Of a stretch of DNA of 64,000 nucleotides, positions 20,928 through 32,935 are shown in pieces; position 1 is the stretch's first letter, and each line of letters begins with the position of its first letter. This DNA is from Siphonodentalium dalli (lineage: Eukaryota > Mollusca > Scaphopoda > Gadilida > Siphonodentaliidae). The stretch spans positions 154,841,152-154,905,151 of the forward strand of contig CP136066.1 of NCBI GenBank assembly GCA_032622095.1. The letters are read 5' to 3'. Made by a program: the position numbers and the translations under genes. The notes below the pieces were generated by a model. That model saw only the letters and a program-made list of their open reading frames with translations. It searched no databases and was not told the origin of the DNA.

Positions 20928-21175
20928 AATAACCCTTTTATGATGGGAGCCACGCTGGTGCAGCATTAAAGATCATGTGCCAGTGCATTCTCTTATATAT
21001 GCAAGTCTCCAATAGGGAGCCTCGCATATATAAGAGAATGCACCGACTTACAAGGTCAATGTAAATATTGTTAGGCCAATGCATTTTCTTTTTTGGGAGA
21101 CTCGCATATATAAGAGAATGCATTGGCACACGGTTTTTGCAAAATTTCAAGAAGCTGCAGTCATGAAAGGATTAA
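20928..21175. mobile_element. Family B element
   Basis: AACCCTTTTATGATGGGAGC to CATGAAAGGATTAA with two inverted CATATATAAGAGAATGCA cores around GGTCAATGTAAATATTGTTA. Confidence 0.8.
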
Positions 21176-21549
21176 GTAACCTGAGCCAGGGCTCTTATCG
21201 TAGTCTTGTCGCAACACGCTCATGTGGTAAGCTCCCCTCCTTTACACACATAAATCTCTATATCTTGCATCTGTATGCATTCTGTGAATGATTTGTGAAT
21301 GTACGAAGACATTAAAATTAATGTGTTGTGATTAAGCTGTTATTTTCATTAAAGGTTTGTTTTTCTTGCTCACTACAGTATCAATAAACTTTAAACTGCA
21401 AGTAAATTCAAATATTTTTTCAATTATATTCCCACACATTTTCTTGCAACTCATTTTAATTGTGACCTCATGTTGACTAAATCCCTGACCTGAGGCTCAA
21501 GAGTCTACACTGTGAATTGCCTAATCGGTCTAGTCCAGTCCAGTCCTGA

Positions 21550-21757
21550 TACAGTAATAATGCCCTAAATAATTGATTCCTTAACCACATCAGAGTTATG
21601 GGTAATTTTTCAGGATTTAGTCAGAAATATTGCTTGTTGCCATTCATCGGAAAGTTCTCACTGAGAGCTTTCCGATGAATGGCAAGAAGCCATAGTTTCA
21701 ACTAAATCCTGAAAAATTACCCATTATTCTGCTGTGGTTAAGGAGTCGATTATTTAG
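21550..21757. mobile_element. Family A foldback element
   Basis: Left end TACAGTAATAATGCCC; the right end stops at GTCGATTATTTA. GTCCAGTCCTGATA is present on both sides, either a longer target-site duplication or a repeat of the host site. Confidence 0.8.
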
Positions 21758-21959
21758 TCCAGTCCTGATATGTTGGTGTTTTGTTTTGGGCTATGTAAAC
21801 ATACATGTACTCGCTGAATTATTCTAGTCTGAATTAGATCTGTAGCAGGATTCCCATAGGTTCCGAGGCCATGTCACAATAATTATCAAGACCCTCTATT
21901 CAAGGAAACACAGGCGACTTCTCAGCATTTTATCTTCCAGATTTCCAAATGGCAATTTA

Positions 21960-22131
21960 AGCACTTACCAGGCCACCAATAAGTCTCAATGGTGAAAAAT
22001 AATAAATTTCAAAAATCGATTTCTAATAACTCTTTGATGGGTGGGTTCCTTCACTCGAATCAAATATATTTTACCCCCGAATCCAAATAAATAGTAATTG
22101 AGGGGCGCTTAATCGGATTATGCATCTTTAA
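21960..22131. mobile_element. Family K, right-end fragment
   Basis: Matches 25750-25934 of the intact K copy (CTTCACTCGAATCAAATATA, TTTTACCCCCGAATCCAAAT, CTTAATCGGATTATG) and ends TTTAA. Confidence 0.65.
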
Positions 22132-22232
22132 ACATTTGAATATCAGTCTTTATTCTTGTTGACTAAAGTCAGCCATCACTCTGGAAATAAAACTATTACT
22201 TACGTTGTTAAAAGATTAGAACTAGCTCAAAC

Positions 22233-22443
22233 TACAGTAATGCCCTAAATAATCGACTCCTTAACTACAGGAAAATTATGGGTAATGTTTCAGGATTTAG
22301 TCGGAAATATGGCTTGTTGCCATTCATTGGAAAGCTGAGAGCTTTATGATGAATGGCAAAAAGCCATATTTCCGACTAAATCCTGAAAAATTACCCATAA
22401 TACTCCTGTGGTTAAGGAGTTGATTATTTAGGGCATTACTGTA
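22233..22443. mobile_element. Family A foldback element
   Basis: TACAGTAATGCCCTAAATAA to GGGCATTACTGTA; the tip is shortened to GGAAAGCTGAGAGC. Confidence 0.85.
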
Positions 22444-22506
22444 TAAAACTTTCTAGGAAGAGACAATTTTTTAAATTATGGCATGGGTGGTCACAGGTTT
22501 GGGGTC

Positions 22507-22631
22507 TCAGTGAGAGCTTTCCGATGAATGGCAACAAGCCATATTTCTGACTAAATCCTGAAAAGTTACCCATATTTCTACTGTTGTTGTTATAAGGAAT
22601 CATATATATGATATTTAGGGCATTACTGTAC
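22507..22631. mobile_element. Family A, right half only
   Basis: Starts at the tip AGTGAGAGCTTTCCGATGAA and ends GGGCATTACTGTA. A microsatellite-like ATATATATGAT expansion interrupts the outer arm. Confidence 0.7.
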
Positions 22632-23299
22632 AAGCAGTCTTCGAATTTGCGATTTTGTTGAATTGTTTTTTGCTGGAATCATGGACCTTTTTGGTTTTCT
22701 TGAATTTTGTTCCTGTTGCCACATCCCAAATATCGATAGGTTATTGACAGGAATTGGGTATCCTTTATCGCAGGATGTTTATCGATAGGTTTAACCGGAG
22801 TTATGGTCCTTGTTATTAACAAGATCAATTTAACAAACATCAACCCATTCCATACACATTTGGTATATAGGTATTTCACAACAATATCTCAATCGAATTC
22901 AAAAACCTGATTTGTCCAATTTGTTTTACCTGACTTATGACCTTTAGTAAGTTGGTATGTTTATTTTTACCATTTTAAGACTATTAGCACAACAAATGCA
23001 CTCGATTTTAGGCACACAAAAAATTTGACTAAAGCCATCTTCAATGTGCAACCCTTGTTTCTCTTGTTTTACCCAACGACCCTTTGTCCTATATATATAT
23101 ATCTAAGAAATACATGAGTGAGTGAATTTGCAATGGAAATTATAGTGATATTAATATTAACATTTATCATTAAACAGTCTGTGTGGGAATATGTTTGCGT
23201 CTTCTGTTCTTGCCCTTTGGAAAGCCATGTGTGCCTGGCTAAAGAGGACTGGGCAACTGCATTTTTGCCACAAGAGGTGTTGAATTGCATGTATTCTCA

Positions 23300-23454
23300 C
23301 CCATAATAAAAGTATACATTGGAATGGTCTCCATCTGGAGGGATGTTCAGGAAATATGAGCAGACGGCAGAAGAATAAGATCAACAAACAAGTTATTATC
23401 TGAACATTTCATAAGGGAACTACTGGTCAATGAGTATAGTATAGTAAGGGTTAA
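23300..23454. mobile_element. Family C3, shortened
   Basis: AGTATACATTGGAATGGTCT, GGAGGGATGTTCAGG, then TTATCTGAACATTTC and the end TAGTAAGGGTTAA. One arm of the internal hairpin is lost. Confidence 0.65.
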
Positions 23455-23706
23455 ACATGTCTCGCCATTAAGACATGGACAGGTCCACAATTATTGATAT
23501 ACGAATAAAAGCATACTTGGATCATTAGTAAACATCTGAAAGTCAGCTCATTAAAGCCCTAACTGGTAATACTCGGCTGTGTCACATTCCAGTTCTGGTG
23601 GTCCAAATAGGTTGATAAATACACCAAATACAGTTATATTGACTTTCATATGTGACAGAAAGACTTATTGAAACCATAGAATTTAGAAAAGTTTTATCCC
23701 AATTTT

Positions 23707-24482
23707 TATGTTTACCCATACCATAGTATGGTAAACATATTGTCGTTGTCCGGATTGACCACTCGTCGTTCGTCCGTCCGTCTGTCTGTCCGTAGACACT
23801 TTACGAGTAATGCGATAACTCAAACATTTTCTATCCGATCGGAACCAAATTGTATATGGGTTTCTCAGCCCAAAATACAGATCGAGTTCGAATTTGGGTT
23901 TGATCCGAGTTTTTGTTACAGAGTTATGGCCCTTTTTCGACTTAGAATTCACGAATTCTGCCATGACTCAAACATTTTTTATCTGATTGGAACCAAATTT
24001 GGTATGTGAGTTTCACAGCCCAAAATACAGATCGAATATGGGTTTGATGCAATTTATTTTAAAGTAGTTATGGACCCTTTTTTCGAAAATAAAATAAAAA
24101 CGAGAGGCCGATCACAATCGGCAGATGTTTAACCCATACCTTGGCGATAGCGATTAGCCATAACTGATAATTTGTCAAAGATATGATCACAGGAATTAAT
24201 CCATATATCAGTACCCAACTTGAAATCAAAAGCTCAAATAATTTGTCTTAAGAAAGGGTTAAGGTATTTGGGGTGAAGAGGAGTAGTTTTAAATCTCATA
24301 ACTCTGTCCCTATTCACCCAAGGACCTCTCACTGAGATCCAATATTGTTTAGTTAACCATTTCCACTCTTTTCATCTGATCGACACCAATTTTGGTATAT
24401 GAATTTCTGACCCCTAAATACAGATGAAGTTCGAATATGGGTTTGATCCGATATATTTTAAGAGTTATGGCCCTTTATAATT
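23707..24482. mobile_element. Family S elements, rearranged pair
   Basis: 23707-24090 is the S left part, with the terminal hairpin ACCCATACCATAGTATGGTA, the GTCCGTCCGTCTGTCTGTCC tract and AAATACAGATCGAGTTCGAA. It passes into an inverted S right end (ACGAGAGGCCGATCACAATC) and back into left-type sequence near 24375. Confidence 0.65.
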
Positions 24483-24639
24483 CATACCTGTTTGCTATGC
24501 ACTGTGAACTGTGTTATTGGAATGTGACAATTAAAAGCTATTGGACACCCGATACACTGGCAGACCTGTTTATCATCTGTCAAACTTTAATTGTTGACTC
24601 TATTCAAGTTCTGTCTTCTGTGCAATATTAAGTCAATCC

Positions 24640-25290
24640 CCCTGTTGAAACAGGTCAATGGCATTAATTAATGTACACTCTATAAGACTCTTAGTTCCAT
24701 CATATGATGTCCTTGGAAATGATTAACCCTCTCCACACATCATATGGTTTTGATGCTTTTCATTTGACCCTTCTCGGATTGTATATCCAGGTTGATGGTG
24801 GTCCACTTTTATCTTGCATGGATTTTGGGATTAAAATTAACCCATTAAATTATACCTTTCACTTTGAGCCAGGTTCAGTAAGGATTTCCAAAAACATTAG
24901 AGGAAATGTCTTATTTTGAAATTCCCTCTATTGCATTTGGGGTGCAGGATAATAATAACGTTGCTTGTATTATTGTATGGGCTTCTAAATCCAATTACAT
25001 GCATTTATAGACTATTTTGATCAGTTCATTAGTGTGGTTAACATTAACCCCTTGCTATCTGATTTTATAACTCAAATATTTGTCATAGTTTATAATAACA
25101 CACCCCTAACCTGCATAGAGAGGGTCATTTGGTTTATTTGCTTTAAAACATTAACAAAATTAACCCACCCCATTCCATAGACATACAGTATGCTATCCAA
25201 TGTAATGACTAATATCTTCAATCTGACCATTCTCATATCTCACCTCTAGTTATCTCATAATTATGCATTAAAGTATGTTATATCCAATCA
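24640..25290. repeat. Family V dispersed repeat
   Basis: The segment around 25061-25180 (ATTTGTCATAGTTTATAATA, ACACCCCTAACCTG) is the inverse of 44505-44655 (AACCAAATGACCAACTATAC, AGGGGTGTGTCATAAC). Boundaries are unclear. Confidence 0.45.
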
Positions 25291-25487
25291 TTATCAATCA
25301 TATTTTAATAATTTTTTTAACTATTTTATCTTTAACTGTTATGTATGGTTCTTCTGCGTGACTGGACTGAGCTTAATCACTCTATTGGACTATATATCTA
25401 TTTTTAAGTGACCTAATAGGTTGAAATTGAATGCCATATCCATGTTCATATGGAAGGTGCCCAATAAGTCTTATGCCACTTGTGAAC

Positions 25488-25934
25488 TTAAAGGTACTCA
25501 ATCCGATTTGATGGTCCCCATATCATCAGATTCCAACAGCAACATTTTTTTTTTGAAATGCCGCTTCAGTTATCAGAATCAATTAATTGCCCAAAAATAA
25601 TGCTAACGACAGTCCACTAAAGTATAAAATTTCCCAAAACCTGTTATTTATCAACATTTTGTACAATGAAATTTTGCCGGTTTGTCATATATCTGACACA
25701 AAAAAGCCACTTGATTTTAGAGTTATCCATCTTCATCTGCTATTTGGTTTTCTCTTCGACTTTTACTGGGCCACTAAATATTCCAGGTGGTTAAAAATAA
25801 TAGATTTTAAAAATCAATATCTGCTCACTCTGAGCTTTGATGAATGGGTTCCTCGATTTGAATCAAATATTTTTTACCCCCAAAGCCAAATAAATAGTAA
25901 CTGAGGGATGCTTAATCGGATCGAGTACCTTTAA
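25488..25934. mobile_element. Family K element, intact, 447 bp
   Basis: TTAAAGGTACTCAATCCGAT on the left; the right end read in reverse is TTAAAGGTACTCGATCCGAT, so the inverted repeat is at least 20 bp with one mismatch and includes a TTAA at each edge. The 105-codon ORF inside has no recognisable domain. TTAA targets fit piggyBac- or Kolobok-type elements; no transposase is present. Confidence 0.75.
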
Positions 25935-25974
25935 TAGTAAGGTGTGAATTGTTGAAAAGGTTGGTGTCAGGATT

Positions 25975-26045
25975 TATGAAAATAGCTAATCGCTATCGCC
26001 AAGGTATGGGTTAAACATCTGCCGATCATGATCGGCCTCTCGTTC
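25975..26045. mobile_element. Family S right-end fragment
   Basis: GCTAATCGCTATCGCCAAGG ... GATCATGATCGGCCTCTCGT matches the right end of the S copy at 28134-28995. Confidence 0.65.
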
Positions 26046-26681
26046 TTCATTGTGAAACCAAGAATGTTCATTGTTGGTCCATTTCTGATATGGTATGAAT
26101 AAAATTGTGTCCTCTCACTTTTGTGCGAAATAGTGAAAACAGCTTCATACCACTTTTCAGAGTATATAAAGTTGATGTAACTAGATAGATCGGTGGTTTC
26201 TGTTTTAATTGACCTATTTTGTCCCTACTACCAAATTATGTATACATAATTTTAGGTTCAAATGTGCCATATCTGTTTAAACACTTTGATAATTGATTAC
26301 CATTCATTAATTTATATGGATGTTCAACCCATAGGGTGTTTCTCCGCCTGTTGTCTGCTTTTTAATCCAGATGTAAATGATATATCAGTATGAATTCCAT
26401 TTATTGGAAACTTGGTTGTTTCCATTGCGGTATAATGTTTAGTAATGAGGTAATTAAACACCTAGTTCAACTTCTCTTTCTGCAGTTCTGTTTTTCAGGG
26501 AGGCAACCCCAATTTAATTAATTGGTTTACAAATTGTTTTGTTTTTTTTGTCCATGGAATTCAGTTTCTCAACAAACCATTCTGTCAATGAATATATGAT
26601 ATTTGCATGGAATAATTGCCAATCAGTATTATATATCCTATCTGCCCAGGTTTTAAAAAAAACAGCTAAAAACAAAGATTT

Positions 26682-26723
26682 CCCTTTCCCTCCCCCTCCC
26701 CTCCCCCCCCCCTCCCCCCCCTA
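26682..26723. repeat. Polypyrimidine C/T tract
   Basis: TTTCCCTCCCCCTCCCCTCC-type run, followed at 26735 by a GGCCATCCAGAATTAATTGT sequence resembling a family L end. Confidence 0.75.
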
Positions 26724-27180
26724 TTTCTAGGTATTAGGCCATCCAGAATTAATTGTTTCTCAAGGAATTCTTTATTCAGATTAGTGAGGGAGGGAGGATT
26801 TTATTGATTTTGTTTATTCCCAATTACAATGATGGATGACTACTACAATCCTGCAAAAAGAGCCTAAATTGATATACTACTAGTAAGAGTATTTTGCCTT
26901 CAATTTCTGGATTAAAATTTACCGTGATTTGGCGATTCTTTATGGTGGTTGGCAGAAAACTCCTCGCTGAATATTTAGTGTCCCACTGACCATGTTCATA
27001 ATTTTTTATTTTTGTATGATATTTCGACCGAAAGCAGCATGTTTTCCTCAGGTTGTTCCAATTTGATGAAATTCAAAATGAGGTAAAACGGAACGAAGTA
27101 AAGTAATAACAGAAGTACATGAAGTGAAGCTTCGCGCAGTAACTTTCTCTCAGAAATAATGGAAATTTATTCCTTTTTTT

Positions 27181-27560
27181 GTGTACCCATACCATAGTAT
27201 GGTACACATAGTGTCGACCAGTGTCGACGTCCGGATTGACCACTCGTCGTTTGTCTGTCCGTCCGTAGACACTTCACGTGTAATGCGATAACTGAAACAT
27301 TTTCTATCCGATTGGAACCATATTTTGTATATTGGTTTCTCAGGCCAAAATACAGATCGAGTTCAAATATGGGTTTGATCCGAGTTTTTTTTTTACAGAG
27401 TTATGGCCCTTTTTCGACTTGGAATTGTGCCATAACTCAAACCTTTTTTATCTGATTGGAACCAAATTTGGTATGTGAGTTTCACAGCCCAAAATACAGA
27501 TCGAGTTCGAATTTGGGTTTGATCCGATATTTTTTAATGGAGTTATGGCCCTAAAATATA
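27181..27560. mobile_element. Family S, left part
   Basis: GTACCCATACCATAGTATGG, GGATTGACCACTCGTCGTTT and two copies of the AACCAAATTTGGTATGTGAG / AAATACAGATCGAGTTC module. It stops at GGAGTTATGGCCC. Confidence 0.7.
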
Positions 27561-28133
27561 TCAAAGATACACAGTTTGCACTGTCCAGATAGAATCTAAT
27601 AAATCAGGTTTACAATGCCATGAAGTTCTCTTCTCACAAAGAGCAACAGAGATAGTATCCAGTTACAATTACTCTCTCTTGCATTGAGTTAATTAACTGC
27701 AGGGAGATGTGTTGGCCATATGAGATATCATATTTGGAATGTCTATACTATTATATTTGATATGCATGGTTATTAAAATTTTATCTTAAAGGCATAATCT
27801 GGTTTTATTGTTTAATAGCATTACTATTGGAGGTTAATAATGTGATTGTGTTTAGTAGATTCGTTGGAATTTTGTTGGTTGCATGGGAAGACAACTTTGG
27901 TTTTCAAATTTTTAAAAACTGGAGATCTCTGTATCAGTCTATGAGAACAAAATAATTGTTCATAACACTTTTAGAACTGTAGGTCTAGTTTGTTTTATTT
28001 AAATATTAATGGAAAGCTTTTTCGACAATGATTTCAATTGATTACAAATGTGAATTGAAATATTAAAGGGGCACACCAGGTTCGATACATTTTTCTTGTA
28101 CTCTGCACGAGATAAAACTTTTTATGTGTACCC

Positions 28134-28995
28134 ATACCATAGTATGGTACACATAGTGTCAAGATCCGGATTGACCACTCGTCGTTCGTCCATCCGTCTG
28201 TCTGTCCGTCGACACTTTACGCATAATGCGATAACTCAAACATTTTCTATTTGATCAGAACCAAATTTTGTCTATAGGTTTCTCAGCCAAAATACAGATC
28301 GAGTTCGAATATGGGTTTGATCCGATTTATTTTAAAGGAGTTATGACCCTTTTTTTGGAAAATAAATTCGAAATTTTATTTTTTTATTTTTTTTTAGATT
28401 GAACTCCTCGCTCAATTTAACACACAAAAAATATAAAAATTTGTCATTGACACTAATTTGTTTTAGTTGTATACCATTAATTAGGTGGGATGTCCTGTTT
28501 TGAAAATATCAAGATTTTATTGCAATAGATGCATGTAATATAATGATATCAATAAATTACCATGTGAACATCCAATATCCAGAGTATATGAGAGTACCTT
28601 TAATAGATGTCATTCCAAGCAAAATATGTTATTAATTGAGTGATATGTTACAGAGCTCTAGGGGGTGGTTGTATGAAGGTAAAGATAAACAACCTGCTGG
28701 CTGGATAATTTTTTATCCTATCTGTCAAATTGATTAATGGCTAAACCATTGGATCTCACAGTGAGAGGTCCTTATGTGAATAGGGACAGAGTAATGAGAT
28801 TTAAAACGACTCCTCCCCCACCCCAAATACTTCAACCCCTTCTTAAGAAAAATTATTTGAGCTTTTGATTTTAAGTTAGGTACTGATATATGGATTACTG
28901 TGATATCTTTGACCAATTATCAGTTATAGCTAATCGCTATCGCTATCGCCAAGGTATGGGTTAAACATCTGCCGATAGTGATTGGCCTCTCGTTT
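28134..28995. mobile_element. Family S element, near complete
   Basis: Runs from the hairpin ATGTGTACCCATACCATAGT through the GTCC tract and AAATACAGATCGAGTTCGAA to the right end GCTAATCGCTATCGCTATCG ... GATTGGCCTCTCGTTT. No coding capacity. Defines both ends of family S. Confidence 0.65.
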
Positions 28996-29435
28996 GGAAA
29001 TTGTATTAGTTTGCTCCTTCAGAACAGATGTAACATCTATTTATTACATGATCCTACCCTTATTCCATTCAATAAACCCATTCTATAAATTGTGATGTTA
29101 AATGTTCGTTTAATAACAGGAAATAGTGCCAGGTGACCTGACTTCCGGTTTGTCGTCTGTTAATATTCCGTATGCTACGTCTCAAAATACTATGGCTTCC
29201 AATATTTTTCCAACAAACTATCACGAATGAAGAGTTAGAAAAGAAAATATCATTAAATATACGCCATTAAATGCACCAAAGAGTCTTTATTTATCTGGGA
29301 CTATTTCTTTATGCGGGCAAATAATGAATAGTTACGTGAAACGTCATCGCATGCCTTATAGAAGCCGATGTTAGTTTCGTGTGCCATTTGTTGATTTAAG
29401 TATGTTTTGGATAATGTAATAAATAGAAACTACAA

Positions 29436-29590
29436 CTCGTCCCCAGTTTATAGCAGAAATTACAAAACTCGGTCGGAATGACAAACAGTAGTGCCATGTA
29501 AATTAGGTCTGGACCTCGCCAAAGGCTCGGTCCAGACCTAATTTACTGGACACGCTTTGTAAATTCCGCTATAAACTGGGGACTCGTTTC
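29436..29590. repeat. Foldback structure with TGGACC core
   Basis: Outer arms ACTCGTCCCCAGTTTATAGC and GCTATAAACTGGGGACTCGT. The inner arms TAAATTAGGTCTGGACC and GGTCCAGACCTAATTTA surround a TCGCCAAAGGCTC loop. Confidence 0.7.
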
Positions 29591-30624
29591 AGATCCTCTA
29601 TATATCAAACAGGTTTCATTTCGTTTTCCAACCCAAACACATCGCAATTGGAAAGTAAAACACTGATGACCATGACATTTAATCTTCAAATGATAGACAT
29701 AATTTTGATTTTGTTCATGATTTTGGCAGGGTATCGCATCTCTGTGGGCCAATCAACCTTAGTTGTTCACAAATTATGAAATTGCACACCTTTTATTGTA
29801 CAATCTACTTCATAGATTTCTCTTGTAGTTTTCTGCCATTTGAATGCAAAATTTCATTGGTTTTCTATAAAAGTCCACAAACACAATTTTTGAATCCGCG
29901 ATAAAAATAATATCAAACGGTTCCTGAGAAATAAATATTTAATTTTGAATGGCCTAAGCGTGATAACTTAACCAGACTTACTCAGATTTAGATAGTGGTT
30001 TCTACTCAATAATCTTTTTGATGAGTTTAAAAACTAGTCCTGCTTGAAATTTCTTTCCCTACATGGGCACAATAACTGTAACAAACATTCAGGCTTTTGA
30101 CTCAATTTGGTTCAGGGGTGTTACTCAAGCACACATTTTCTTATGTCACAACTCAACCACATTATCTCCGATGAGTACCTCTTTTTTTCAAACAATGTGA
30201 TTACATTATAAGGAAAATTTTATTTCAGGATACGAGATTTAATTTTTTATGAAATCTGTTTTGCTCTTAATTATATTCCCATGTGTAAAACAACAGATTT
30301 CAAACAATAAAATAAACACGGAAGACGCTATGTTGTTTAATATAGAATCTTATCATTCAATAATTTAGAGGCGCAGCAATAATTATCACAATTTTTCATC
30401 AGCAAAATAGCATTGTGTTTGTAGGTCTAGTTTGTCACATAGCTTGTCAATAGGTTTGTTACATTACATTTTGTTTGTAATTAATTGGAGGTCTGGAGCC
30501 CGAGAACATCTTTAAGTATGTTATATACTTTGACTTCAAACTCCGGAACACAGATATTTCTCAGAGACTGAAGGACTCGTGTCAGAATTTCAGTTTAGCA
30601 CCAACATCATACATCAGTTGGGTA

Positions 30625-30888
30625 TTAACCATTCCATGATAGGAGCTGCACTGGTGCAGCATTAAAGATCCTATGCCAGTGCATTCTCTTATATATGAGA
30701 GATCTCCCATTGGGAGCCTCGCATATATAATAGAATGCACTGGCTTTCAAGATCAAGGTATATATTGTCAAGCTAATGTATTCTCTTGTGTATGCAAGGC
30801 TCCCTGTGGGAGACTCGCATATATAAGATAATGCATTGGCACAGGGTTTTCGCAAAATTTCAGGAATCTCCAGTCATGGAAGAGTTAA
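30625..30888. mobile_element. Family B element
   Basis: TTAACCATTCCATGATAGGA to CATGGAAGAGTTAA, with TTAA on both sides and both internal hairpin cores. Confidence 0.8.
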
Positions 30889-31129
30889 AGTAACCTTGGG
30901 AATGTAAATACCACCATAAACTCCACTGTGAAAATGTATAAATTAATAAATATATAAATGTATACATTTGTATCAAAAAGCTAAATAAAGCACTTCAAAT
31001 TAAGCACCCAGTGGGATACCTATATATGGTACAGATCATTGCATATTAAATGTTCATTATCTTACAACGTTCTGAGATTCATCATTCTGCCCGCAGAATC
31101 TGAAAGTTTAGAACTGAATCTAACGAGAC

Positions 31130-31712
31130 TGTCACATCATGTGTCAAGGTAGACTAAGTCTTCTCGGTTCACAACAGCTTGGGATATCAGTTGGGTTGAT
31201 GCTGTTTTGGAGTCCCATCCCGTTACTCTTCTATAACAGACTTTACGCCCAGAATCGTGGGCGGGAGTTATTTTGGTTGTATGTCTTCGGATTAGGTCAA
31301 ATGGTAGGGCACCTTTTCCCCAGCATGATATCAAACATGCAAATATCAGAGGTCCGATAAATGTCAAACAACAAAATGTATAAGATGTATACGTAAACAA
31401 AGCCTTGTTTTTCAGAGAATTTTGACTAGTGCTGGCAGAAAATGCATGTAAACAATACATTAAACGATTGTATCATCACTATACCCTTTTCTATCACGGT
31501 AAATGATATATCATTTTGAAGACAGATTAATTGCAGACATGTCACATTTAGGGGTTTACATGAAAGCCTGAGCACCACGTGTACATGTTTTACATCTTTT
31601 GATTGAAAGTCTGTTATAAAAGATCAACGGGGAAGGACTCAGTAAAAAAACAGCATCATCCCAACCGATATCCGAAGCTGTTATGGACCGAGAAGACTTT
31701 GGTCTAGTGTTA
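31130..31712. mobile_element. Family U foldback element
   Basis: 31139-31215 and 31636-31712 are inverted copies (TAAGTCTTCTCGGTTCACAA, CAGCTTGGGATATCAGTTGG against CCAACCGATATCCGAAGCTG). TATAACAGACTTT and AAAGTCTGTTATA continue the pairing inward. The open frames on both strands are side effects of this arrangement. Confidence 0.6.
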
Positions 31713-31884
31713 CAGTAATGCCCTAAATAATCGACTCCTTAACCACAGCAAAATTATGGGTTTTTTCAGGATTTATGCTGAGAGCTTTCCGATGAAGGCA
31801 ACAAGCCATATTTACGACTAAATCCTGAAAAATTACCCATAATTCCGCTGTGGTTAAGGAGTTGATTATTTAGGGCATTGCTGT
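31710..31884. mobile_element. Family A foldback element, tip deleted
   Basis: TACAGTAATGCCCTAAATAA to GGGCATTGCTGT. The left inner arm is deleted between GGATTTA and GCTGAGAGC. Confidence 0.8.
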
Positions 31885-32084
31885 GAGCATTAAGGTGGTG
31901 CAGAGATGGCTTGTTTCAGCAGTTGTAACCATGGCAATTTTTTTCTTCAAAAACTAAATCTTCCATAGATAAACATACATCTTCAAACTAATGGATTATT
32001 TGAAAGCTAGAGCACTCAACTAGTGTAAGCTTGGTTTATATTGTTGGAACAGACACTGTTTGTGCAAATTTGGCATATTTCTTT

Positions 32085-32610
32085 ATAAATTTGATTTAAG
32101 AAGGTACTTTAAAAAAAAATCTCAATTTCAAACTATCAATTTAAAGGAAAAAATTGCTGTCCTTTATAACCAATAACAAAACATGTTTTCTGTCACAATA
32201 TAAGAGATACGTTCTAATTATGTCAATAATGTTTTTAAAGAACAAAAAAAGATGAAATTTTGAGGCGATAATTGATAGTTTGACATGAATATTTGCAAAA
32301 ACCGCACTGCATTATCTAGCTTAGGAATCCAACTAGGGTCTATACTCTGTCTACTATCTGAAATCATGACTGTCTGCGAGAAATTATGTCAAACAATTTT
32401 CATTGCATATTTAACTTTTTTGGTAGCCATTTGCAGAACTATTTTTTATCATATGAAGGCAGATGAAGGACCAAAATAACATCAAACACCATAAGTATTA
32501 TTCCACCATGTTTACAATAATCTGGCAGACAAACACTCAATACTGATTCATCTTTTAAGACATTATGTTGTTTATGGTGATTTTTCCTCCAAAAAAATAG
32601 TTCTGCTTTT
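32085..32610. mobile_element. Family R element, uninterrupted copy
   Basis: Matches 59512-59655 (AATTTCAAACTATCAATTTA) and 63584-63955 (CCATTTGCAGAACTAT, CAATACTGATTCATCTTTT) in order. It thus shows the sequence that a large insertion interrupts there. Ends were not resolved. Confidence 0.6.
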
Positions 32611-32830
32611 ATTTTGTGTTTACCACATGCTCTATATTTTCAATGAATCCACTCAAGTTTCAGGATGGCCCCATAAAATTTAACAAATGAAAATAATGCA
32701 GATATTTGGGGAGTTCAGCAGCAGCGCATATACTAGTTTTTTTTGAGAAAATAGAGAGCCAGGAAGCAAGTTTTGCCAAATGAAATTATTTTTTGCCAAA
32801 GGATTTTTGCATTCTGGCCAGCTGGATACA

Positions 32831-32836
32831 TTTATT
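32831..32836 (-). terminator. Polyadenylation signal (minus-strand AATAAA) for the PLEKHG gene
   Basis: TTTATT on the plus strand, 100 bp downstream of the PLEKHG stop codon. It is the closest canonical signal I found. Confidence 0.4.
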
Positions 32837-32935
32837 TTAAAAAGACGTCCAATTTTTTTTAAAGATTTGGTTTTTTTAAATAATGCCATGATCATCCAAT
32901 CAAAACTAAGTTGTGTGTGCACCAGCTTAATAGCT

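Noticed and set aside
25587-25904. 105-codon ORF in the K element considered as a transposase remnant
   Set aside because: No ATG start, no acidic catalytic motif, and the element is only 447 bp; the open frame is most simply explained by AT-rich sequence.
31137-31460. 107-codon minus ORF and overlapping 73-codon plus ORF with a hydrophobic stretch
   Set aside because: The region is one arm and part of the centre of foldback element U; no similarity to a known membrane protein was recognised.
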